A stretch of 8,397 nt of DNA from an uncultured Oscillospiraceae bacterium (GTDB lineage Bacteria > Bacillota > Clostridia > Oscillospirales > Acutalibacteraceae): NCBI GenBank assembly GCA_905193585.1, contig CAJJPG010000080.1, positions 1 through 8,397 of the forward strand. Direction: 5' to 3'. A program made the position numbers and the translations under genes. Each line of letters begins with the position of its first letter. Position 1 is the stretch's first letter. Of the stretch, positions 1 to 5,912 are shown in pieces. The notes under the pieces are model-generated. The model saw nothing but the letters and a program-made list of their open reading frames with translations. It searched no databases and was not told the origin of the DNA.

Positions 1-62
1 ATATATTTTACAACAATAGCTATTCTGTTATTTTCAACTATAATTATACTTATATATAAGCA
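1..62 (+). promoter_or_regulatory. AT-rich promoter-like leader upstream of the GH43 gene
   Basis: This stretch is very AT-rich and holds -10-like hexamers, TATAAT at 39-44 and TATACT at 45-50. A weak -35-like TTCTGT lies at 23-28, 16 bases before the second one. Neither pairing is a convincing sigma-70 promoter, and the real promoter may lie left of the window. A start near here would leave a leader of roughly 110 bases before the ATG at 168. I see no riboswitch-like structure in that leader. Confidence 0.2.
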
Positions 63-154
63 ATGTATGTTTTGTTTGCTTGTAAAGCTTACGGGAAATT
101 CAGAAATTGCATTTATAACCTATGGACGGATGTCCTTAAATTTTCAATAAAAAC

Positions 155-160
155 AGGAGG
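155..160 (+). promoter_or_regulatory. Ribosome binding site that fixes the start of the GH43 gene
   Basis: A perfect AGGAGG sits 7 bases before the ATG at 168. It decides the start: the reading frame stays open upstream to an ATG at 63, but that ATG has no such site. The product from 168 begins directly with a lysine-rich signal peptide (MKKIKKVLAVLLSAMLAAS), as expected for a secreted enzyme. Confidence 0.9.
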
Positions 161-167
161 TTCGATT

Positions 168-3100
168 ATGAAAAAAATCAAAAAAGTCCTGGCAGTTTTA
201 CTCTCGGCGATGTTGGCGGCGTCGCTTATTCCCCAAGGCGGCATAATGGCGGAGGAGACCGCCGCCGACGGGCTTACGGGAGCGCAGACGGCGGAATTTG
301 TTAAAAATTCCGAGATTGGCAATAAGGAAAACAATTTCAGTAAAACTAATGTTCCCGAAAGCGTCGGAAACGGTACTTACGAAAAGCTTATAGGCAGTAA
401 AAACGGTTATTATTATGTTTTTGAAACCGTTTTTAAAAGCTCGGCAGAGGATATGGCTGCCTTTGCAGGCGGCGATGTGTATCATCCGTATTTGTTAGCC
501 GAATTCCGCGGTTACGGCACGGGCGGCGCAGAACAGTATTTTTTGTGTCTTTATAAGCAGGACGGTAATTGGACTGTCGGTTTTTCAAAGGGAACGGGTC
601 AATATCCTGACAAAAAGCTTGCGTCTTATACTCCAAGCGATGAGCAGCTTGCAAAAATTTCAAGTGACGACGGACTGAAAACCTACCTTACATACAACGG
701 AAATTATACTTATACGGCGTATGTCGAGTGCGGAGGTATTATAGACTGTATAGGCAGCTATAAATCTACTGTAAACAATCGTCAAATTTACGCCGTTTTA
801 AACAGAAAAGAAAGCGGCGTCGGTACATCTGTTGATATGACGACTGTCGGCTATTTCTACGGCACAGGCTATACGGGCGCTGTTGCGGCTCAGGTGTTAT
901 TGTCAAATAATGCTCAACCGAATATAAGCTATACAAAATTCAAATCGTATGTCGGCGGAAGCGGCAACAGCGGCGATTTCAGCAATGATGCATATAACGG
1001 TACGAAAATAGACAATGCCATGAGAGCGGACGGAGCAAAATTCCTGTTCCATACAAAACTCGAGGCAAGCGCCGATTCGATGACAGCTGCAGAAACAGGT
1101 AAGCGGTTTGCGGCGGTTCGGTTTGACGGTTGGGGAAGCAAGGCCGAGCAATATTTTATCAGCCTTTATAAAACCGGAGCTTCCGCTTGGGAAATCAGAT
1201 ATTATTATTCCGGGAATTCGTGGGAGGAATGGCTTGTAAATACATATGTTCTTTCCGATTCACAGATTTCCGATATTCAAAACGGCGGAATTGACGTTTT
1301 CCTTATTAAATCCGATAATACCGTATTCAGCGCATTTATTGAACGTGACGGTGTCGCCGATTTAATAGGCTCGGTTGACTCTGCGTCCTCAAAACAGAGT
1401 GTCGGCAACCGTAAGGTGTATCAGATATTTCATATTTCCGATAACACGGCTGTAAAAATCGCAACTACCGGTTATTTCTTTACCTCCGATACTATAATTG
1501 ATTTTGCCGCACAGGGACTGCTCGGTATCGGCGTTACCACCTCAATTACAAAAAGCGGTATTGATACGGTGGTATTAAAGGGCCTTAAGGAAAGCTATAA
1601 GGTAGGCGATTCCTGCGAATTTACGGTTGAAAACACCGCTTTTAACCATTCAACGGTTAAAATTAACGGAACGGCCGTAACACCGACGGCTGACGGTGTA
1701 TACAAATATGCGATTTCAAAGGAAAATACCGAGCAATTCGATATTGCCGTTGATACTCAAACATTTAATACGATATTAAAGTCGGACGGCACTGCTGCGC
1801 GGCAAATAGGTGCGGGCACTTGCAGCTTTGCCGATCAAAAGGGTAATTTTATATTCCATACCAAATTTAAATATTCGGATATTTTAAAGGAAGACGGAAC
1901 CGTTAATTACCCCGAAACCGCAACAATTCTCGGCGGAATTCAGCTTTACGGTTACAGCGCAATAACAAAGAACGCCGTGACATACAGCATTGAAATCAAA
2001 GCCGACAGCAGCAGCGTCAGCCTTTTATGTAAGGGCGAGGATGATGGCTGGAAAGAGCATATAAGCGAATTAAGCGAAGCGCAGATTTTAAAAATGGCAA
2101 ATGACGGGCTTGATATTTATTTCGCTCATAAATCGGCATCACTCACACTTTTCTCCGTATTTTGCGAAACGGCGGAGGATTCCGCGCTTGTGACAAAGGC
2201 GGCGGAGTATTGGTCGCCGAGCAAAACAATAAACAATCAGCAGATTCAGTCCTTCAGGCATTCTACCGTTATAAGCGGCGCGACAATGGTAACAACCGGT
2301 TATGAATTCCCGGAGGCTCTTGCAGGTTCTACATTGCAGGGAGTATGTGAGGCTTTTGAAAAAGCGACTCGCGCGGATATAACTGTAACAAACAAGCTCG
2401 GCGATTCCGAGCTTCCCGAAATCTGCCACTTGGGCGATATTCTTAAATTCAGTGCGGATACCGCCGTGGGAGAATATATAACGGTTAACGGCAGTCTCCT
2501 CAACGCCGACAAAGACGGAGCTTATACCTTCCCCGTAGGCAATGCCGAAAACGGAGGAATTACGGTTGACCGCTATTCCTTTACCGCAGAAAGCTTTAAC
2601 AATTTCATAACGCTTTCTGACAAAAGTACGGTTGAATGTGACGGTGCAAGGGATAATTATATTTACAGAATAAATTATAAGAGCGATTTGAAAACCGTCA
2701 CGAGCGGCGATAAGGAATTTATAGGCACAACGCTTTACGGATATGCGGAGGTTGAAAAAATTGCCGTATACGATCAAATTGATTTGCGTTTGGTTCTTGA
2801 TGATTTAAGCAAGCCGCAGCTGCGTCTCAGCCGTTATAAGAGCGGAACAGACGGCGGGTACAGTGAGCAGTATTATCAGCTTGATGAGAATCAAATCGCA
2901 AAAATCAAGACGGCAGGACTTAACGCTTATATTGTTCACTGCGGTGAGGACTCGACGGCTTATAAGCTTTATGTTGAGAACGGAACATCGGGTGCTGTAA
3001 AAGAATACGGTACGATAACCGCATTCAGCGGAACATACCAGTATAAATATCAGCAAAGGGTTGTTAACGGTACCCACGTTACGGTTGAGGGATTTGAATA

Positions 3101-5072
3101 TCCCGATTTTGCGAATTACGGTATTGCCGCGACAGAACTGTTCTGGTCGGATATCTACGCCGTTAACGGTGACGCAAACGATGACGGAGCTACCGATATC
3201 AGAGACCTTGTTACAGCCAAAAAGGCGTTATCGGAAGTTTCGGTCAATCAGCTTAATATCCGTGCCGCCGATCTTGACGGCAACCGCAGGCTTAACGCAT
3301 CGGATCTTGCGGCTTTGAAAAAGCTTTTGCTTTCGGGGAATGCCGAAAGCTCGGTTCAGCCGCTCGTGTATAATGCGGGAAATGTAAAAAAAAACGGTAA
3401 GTTAAGTCTTTCTTCAATTAACAGCGAATTGTTTTACCGTAATTCCGTGGGTCAGTCAACCGTTTACGGCGCAGACCCATCGGTTTTTAAGGCGGCGGAC
3501 GGCAAATATGTTATGTATGTAACAGGCTCCGGCTCTGCCCAGACTTTTCCGGTTTACACAAGTACCGATTTAGTGAATTGGAAGGAATCGGGAAAGATAG
3601 AAATTGTTGATGAAAACGGGAAATCCGCCGCTGTTGCCGTTAATAAGGATATTTGGGCAATGGAAGCGATTTACGAGAAAACAACGAAAAAGTATTATTT
3701 GTTTTTCAGCGCCACACCGCAAAAATTTGCGGCGGACGGAAGTAAAGACGTAAAGGTGCCGTATGTTGCTGTCGGTGATTCTTATACGGGCAAATTTAAG
3801 CTTATTAATCATTCGGATTATAAATATGCCGACGGTACTGCACTTTCAGGCAAGAACGGCGACGATAATATCGGCTATGCCGAGTATTTAAAATATTCGG
3901 TATTTGACCCGTATGAGATTATAACGAAAGCGGTCAGTGCCGGAAAGATTAAAAGCGCGGGTAAGCAGCAGATAAAGGCGATTGACTTTCATCCCTTTGT
4001 TGATACCGACGGCGGCAAATATCTTTACTTTTCACTCTATGTTGATTCGGGATCAATAATAGCCGGAATTAAGATGAACGATTGGGAAACGCCAGATTAC
4101 GGCACATTGGCCTTTTTGACCGAGAACAGAGCCGTTTCATACGAAAGAAATAACATTAACGAAGGCCCCTGGATGACAGAGCATAACGGTAAATATTATC
4201 TCACTCTTTCGGTAAACGGCTATGACGCGGATAACTATAAGGTAATTCAGGCTGTGAGCGATAAACCTCTCGGCAGTTTTAAAAAATTATCTGCCGAAGA
4301 GGGCGGCGTTCTTCTCGGTGTGGACAGAATAGGCGAAATATCAGGCACAGGTCATCATTCATTTATTGAGGAAAACGGCGATATGTACATAATATACCAT
4401 GTGCATGACGATCCTGCAACCCCTTCCTACAAGCGCCATATAGCTATGGATAAAATCGAATGGGTGACAAATTCGACGGGCGAAACGGTTATGTATGCCA
4501 ACGGTCCGACACTTAATTCTTTGCAGGCTTTACCGTCATTTATAAGCGGATATTCAAATATTGCGCCCGACGCGGAGGTTTCCGCCGTAAATATAAAAAC
4601 GGGCAGCTCCGTATCGGCTTTGACGGATAAGCTTATAAACAGTAAGGGCAGTACTTGGCAGAGTGCAAGCGGCGGCGCAAATTCTTTCTTTAACGATTAT
4701 GTTTCACCCGACGCGGTATTTTCAGGTGAAACAACTATAAATATGACCTTTAAAAAGGCAAGAACCGTCAGGGCGATTATGGTATATAACGCTGCCTCTG
4801 CGGCGGTTGCGTTTGATGCGGTTAAACATATTGAATTTACCTGTGCGGACGGCACTGTAAAGTATATTGATAACCTTGCGTTTGACGCGGAAACCGGCAC
4901 ATATACTCTTGCGGCTTATCAAGGCGAAACAACAGGCGATGAGAAGTTTATCTGCGGTGCGTCTGCCGCCGATTTTTCGGAGCTGCAGGTCACTTCCGTT
5001 AAAATTACGGTGGCTCCCGGCGCGGATAAAGCAGAGGTCGGAATCGGAGAAATAGTCCTTTTTGGAAAATAA
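168..5072 (+). CDS. Secreted modular GH43 glycoside hydrolase with internal dockerin
   Basis: A 1634-residue extracellular polysaccharide-degrading enzyme. Residues 1 to ~28 form a signal peptide (KKIKK, hydrophobic core, likely cleavage near IMA-EE). Four related ~165-residue modules follow at about 79-246, 291-453, 559-731 and 829-991; Ig-like spacers (~460-531, ~735-805) separate the second from the third and the third from the fourth. A type I dockerin lies at ~1000-1058, the GH43 five-bladed propeller at ~1090-1450, and a discoidin/F5-8-like carbohydrate-binding-type domain at 1464-1634. GH43 landmarks are visible: D1103 in GADPSVF (general base), W1163-A-M-E1166 (WAxE-like), D1273 in IDFHPFVD (pKa modulator), E1332 in NEGPW (acid) and H1396 in GTGHH. 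Known GH43 activities include arabinofuranosidase, beta-xylosidase and exo-galactanase; which applies is not readable here. There is no sortase signal or SLH domain, so attachment would be through the dockerin. It has its own ribosome binding site and probably its own terminator. Confidence 0.9.
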   Translation: MKKIKKVLAVLLSAMLAASLIPQGGIMAEETAADGLTGAQTAEFVKNSEIGNKENNFSKTNVPESVGNGTYEKLIGSKNGYYYVFETVFKSSAEDMAAFAGGDVYHPYLLAEFRGYGTGGAEQYFLCLYKQDGNWTVGFSKGTGQYPDKKLASYTPSDEQLAKISSDDGLKTYLTYNGNYTYTAYVECGGIIDCIGSYKSTVNNRQIYAVLNRKESGVGTSVDMTTVGYFYGTGYTGAVAAQVLLSNNAQPNISYTKFKSYVGGSGNSGDFSNDAYNGTKIDNAMRADGAKFLFHTKLEASADSMTAAETGKRFAAVRFDGWGSKAEQYFISLYKTGASAWEIRYYYSGNSWEEWLVNTYVLSDSQISDIQNGGIDVFLIKSDNTVFSAFIERDGVADLIGSVDSASSKQSVGNRKVYQIFHISDNTAVKIATTGYFFTSDTIIDFAAQGLLGIGVTTSITKSGIDTVVLKGLKESYKVGDSCEFTVENTAFNHSTVKINGTAVTPTADGVYKYAISKENTEQFDIAVDTQTFNTILKSDGTAARQIGAGTCSFADQKGNFIFHTKFKYSDILKEDGTVNYPETATILGGIQLYGYSAITKNAVTYSIEIKADSSSVSLLCKGEDDGWKEHISELSEAQILKMANDGLDIYFAHKSASLTLFSVFCETAEDSALVTKAAEYWSPSKTINNQQIQSFRHSTVISGATMVTTGYEFPEALAGSTLQGVCEAFEKATRADITVTNKLGDSELPEICHLGDILKFSADTAVGEYITVNGSLLNADKDGAYTFPVGNAENGGITVDRYSFTAESFNNFITLSDKSTVECDGARDNYIYRINYKSDLKTVTSGDKEFIGTTLYGYAEVEKIAVYDQIDLRLVLDDLSKPQLRLSRYKSGTDGGYSEQYYQLDENQIAKIKTAGLNAYIVHCGEDSTAYKLYVENGTSGAVKEYGTITAFSGTYQYKYQQRVVNGTHVTVEGFEYPDFANYGIAATELFWSDIYAVNGDANDDGATDIRDLVTAKKALSEVSVNQLNIRAADLDGNRRLNASDLAALKKLLLSGNAESSVQPLVYNAGNVKKNGKLSLSSINSELFYRNSVGQSTVYGADPSVFKAADGKYVMYVTGSGSAQTFPVYTSTDLVNWKESGKIEIVDENGKSAAVAVNKDIWAMEAIYEKTTKKYYLFFSATPQKFAADGSKDVKVPYVAVGDSYTGKFKLINHSDYKYADGTALSGKNGDDNIGYAEYLKYSVFDPYEIITKAVSAGKIKSAGKQQIKAIDFHPFVDTDGGKYLYFSLYVDSGSIIAGIKMNDWETPDYGTLAFLTENRAVSYERNNINEGPWMTEHNGKYYLTLSVNGYDADNYKVIQAVSDKPLGSFKKLSAEEGGVLLGVDRIGEISGTGHHSFIEENGDMYIIYHVHDDPATPSYKRHIAMDKIEWVTNSTGETVMYANGPTLNSLQALPSFISGYSNIAPDAEVSAVNIKTGSSVSALTDKLINSKGSTWQSASGGANSFFNDYVSPDAVFSGETTINMTFKKARTVRAIMVYNAASAAVAFDAVKHIEFTCADGTVKYIDNLAFDAETGTYTLAAYQGETTGDEKFICGASAADFSELQVTSVKITVAPGADKAEVGIGEIVLFGK
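402..3140 (+). repeat. Four tandem copies of an unnamed ~165-residue protein module
   Basis: Within the GH43 protein, four segments (about residues 79-246, 291-453, 559-731, 829-991) align by eye. Each opens with an F/Y-rich strand (YVFETVFKSS, FLFHTKLEAS, FIFHTKFKYS, YIYRINYKSD). About 75-81 residues later comes a conserved helix-like motif around a fixed glutamine: DEQLAKISSDDGL (Q160), DSQISDIQNGGID (Q366), EAQILKMANDGLD (Q639) and ENQIAKIKTAGLN (Q909). Each closes with a TxGY/EGF-type strand (TVGYFYG, TTGYFFT, TTGYEFP, VEGFEYP). DNA identity between copies is low, so the duplication is old. The alternating beta pattern suggests a concanavalin-like or jelly-roll binding module; that fold and a glycan-binding role are inference. 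I cannot name the family. Confidence 0.75.
3165..3341 (+). other. Internal type I dockerin domain
   Basis: Two EF-hand-like calcium loops, each followed by a short helix. Loop 1 (NGDANDDGATDIRDL) has ligands D1002, N1004, D1006, D1010 and D1013, the classic 1-3-5-9-12 pattern. Loop 2 (AADLDGNRRLNASDLAALKK) has D1035, D1037, N1039, N1043 and D1046, with R1040 where glycine is usual. Dockerins bind cohesin domains of scaffold proteins in cellulosomes. The residues at loop positions 10 and 11, which usually set cohesin specificity, differ between halves (I-R versus A-S), so the two binding faces are probably not equivalent. Its place between the repeat modules and the catalytic domain, not at the C-terminus, is unusual. 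Confidence 0.88.
3386..3394 (+). other. Nine-A homopolymer at the dockerin/GH43 boundary
   Basis: Nine consecutive A residues cover codons V1073-K1074-K1075-N1076 in the linker after the dockerin. It is the longest single-base run I see in the window. Both alternative frames stop at once downstream: a one-base gain would end translation at the TAA at 3398-3400 (about 1077 aa), and a one-base loss at the TAA at 3403-3405 (about 1078 aa). The run is plain to see; any functional slippage is inference. Confidence 0.5.
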
Positions 5073-5109
5073 TTATAATGCCGATTGACTGCATTTATTA
5101 TTACCGTTA

Positions 5110-5148
5110 AAATAAATCCGTCGGATTATTAACTCGACGGATTTATTT
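5110..5148 (+). terminator. Hairpin terminator after the GH43 gene
   Basis: A perfect 14-bp inverted repeat, AAATAAATCCGTCG (5110-5123) against CGACGGATTTATTT (5135-5148), with an 11-base loop, starts 37 bases after the stop codon. The A-rich and T-rich ends lie inside the stem, so it could act in both directions. There is no separate long T-run after it, so strength is uncertain. Confidence 0.75.
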
Positions 5149-5149
5149 G

Positions 5150-5170
5150 CGAAGAATTATACATACTTCG
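5150..5170. promoter_or_regulatory. Candidate operator dyad overlapping the -35 region
   Basis: CGAAG (5150-5154) and CTTCG (5166-5170) are perfect inverted arms around an 11-base centre, and two further inner pairs also match (7 of 10 symmetric positions). The 21-base length is typical of a dimeric repressor site, and the right arm overlaps the proposed -35 hexamer. The bound regulator is unknown, and a chance dyad is possible. Confidence 0.25.
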
Positions 5171-5196
5171 ACAAAAAATGCGAGATATATTATTTT
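5168..5196 (+). promoter_or_regulatory. Probable sigma-70 promoter for the DUF4867-GH2 unit
   Basis: TCGACA at 5168-5173 (one mismatch to TTGACA) is followed after exactly 17 bases by TATTTT at 5191-5196 (four of six matches to TATAAT), in an A/T-rich spacer. It lies between the preceding terminator and the ribosome binding site at 5215. Transcription would begin near 5203, leaving a leader of about 25 bases. Confidence 0.5.
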
Positions 5197-5214
5197 AACG
5201 GCTACATATGGTAT

Positions 5215-5220
5215 AGGAGA
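5215..5220 (+). promoter_or_regulatory. Ribosome binding site of the DUF4867 gene
   Basis: AGGAGA lies 6 bases before the ATG at 5227. It supports this start for the 217-residue protein. Confidence 0.85.
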
Positions 5221-5226
5221 ATATTT

Positions 5227-5880
5227 ATGCTTGAAAATTTACAGGCAAAAAATCCAAATATAGAAGTTTTAAGTGTTTTTTCGGAAAAATACAAAAAATT
5301 CGGCAGAGTTCTGACGATGCCGGACGCTATTCGTAATGAAATTATTGAGGCGGCGGAAAAGATGCCGGTTCCTGATTGGGTAAGCTATACAGCCGAAAAC
5401 GACGAATTTAAAAGCCTTGCTGCATCGGAATATATTAAGAACAAGCTGTTTGGTACATTGCCTACCCAAGTTGGTTATTGCTGCGGTCATAATTCCCTGC
5501 TTAATGCAACTGAATGGCATACCTCAAGTGAAATAAATATAGCGGTTACTCCGTTGGTTTTGATTTTGGGACACAGATGGGATATTGAAAACGGAAAAAT
5601 CGATTCTTCAAAATTCAAAGCGTTCTATTTACCGAAAGGCACAGTAACCGAGGTTTATGCCACAACACTCCACTATACTCCGTGTCAGACGGCGGACAGC
5701 GGTTTCGGTTGTATAGTAGCGCTTACTGAGGGAACAAATACCCCTCTTGATACTGAAAGCAACGACAAATTATTAACAGCTAAAAATAAATGGCTTTTGG
5801 CACATACAGAAAATGCCGCAAAAATAAAGCAGGGTGCTTATACCGGAATAATGGGTAAAAACATAAATATACATTATTGA
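5227..5880 (+). CDS. DUF4867 family protein, cupin-like
   Basis: A 217-residue cytoplasmic protein with no signal peptide or membrane segment. I recognise it as DUF4867 from its central block YCCGHNSLLNATEWH (84-98) followed by SSEINIA (100-106), then YLPKGT (134-139), ATTLHYTPC (145-153), and a KNKWLLAH stretch near the C-terminus. The family has no established function. The predominantly beta pattern with conserved polar residues (H88, E96, H98, E102, H149) resembles metal- or sugar-binding cupins such as ureidoglycolate-lyase-type proteins; that comparison is inference. The protein appears full length. The next gene starts 32 bases downstream with no terminator between, so the two are very probably co-transcribed, which points to a role in handling a sugar released by the GH2 enzyme (isomerase, epimerase-like enzyme or sensor). 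Adjacent cysteines C85-C86 are notable. The family call is fairly firm; the function is open. Confidence 0.8.
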   Translation: MLENLQAKNPNIEVLSVFSEKYKKFGRVLTMPDAIRNEIIEAAEKMPVPDWVSYTAENDEFKSLAASEYIKNKLFGTLPTQVGYCCGHNSLLNATEWHTSSEINIAVTPLVLILGHRWDIENGKIDSSKFKAFYLPKGTVTEVYATTLHYTPCQTADSGFGCIVALTEGTNTPLDTESNDKLLTAKNKWLLAHTENAAKIKQGAYTGIMGKNINIHY

Positions 5881-5896
5881 TAATTTTAAAATTTCC

Positions 5897-5903
5897 GAAA
5901 GGG
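5897..5903 (+). promoter_or_regulatory. Ribosome binding site supporting a TTG start of the GH2 gene
   Basis: GAAAGGG, 9 bases before the TTG at 5913, is a moderate Shine-Dalgarno match. The other in-frame candidate start, a TTG at 5877 overlapping the previous stop codon, has no such site upstream. Confidence 0.6.
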
Positions 5904-5912
5904 CGATCTATT

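Noticed and set aside
81..94. Catabolite-repression (cre)-like sequence TGTAAAGCTTACGG
   Set aside because: Ten of 14 positions fit, but the central CG is reversed to GC and the right end fails, so it is not a credible CcpA site.
124..135. Small hairpin GGAC-GGAT-GTCC in the GH43 leader, followed by T-rich sequence
   Set aside because: The stem is only four base pairs with no extension, too weak to call an attenuator or riboswitch element.
63..167. A 35-residue N-terminal extension of the GH43 protein starting at ATG 63
   Set aside because: It would place a signal peptide inside the protein, has no good ribosome binding site, and contains the perfect AGGAGG that serves the ATG at 168.
2139..2777. 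A 212-codon minus-strand open frame inside the GH43 gene
   Set aside because: It is antisense to a clearly coding region with recognisable repeats, has no ribosome binding site I can see, and its translation resembles no family; it is a shadow of the + strand gene.
5877..5912. Earlier TTG start of the GH2 gene at 5877, overlapping the previous stop
   Set aside because: No Shine-Dalgarno match lies upstream, and the added residues are not part of the usual GH2 opening; TTG 5913 has GAAAGGG and begins MRKEIILNGGWRF.
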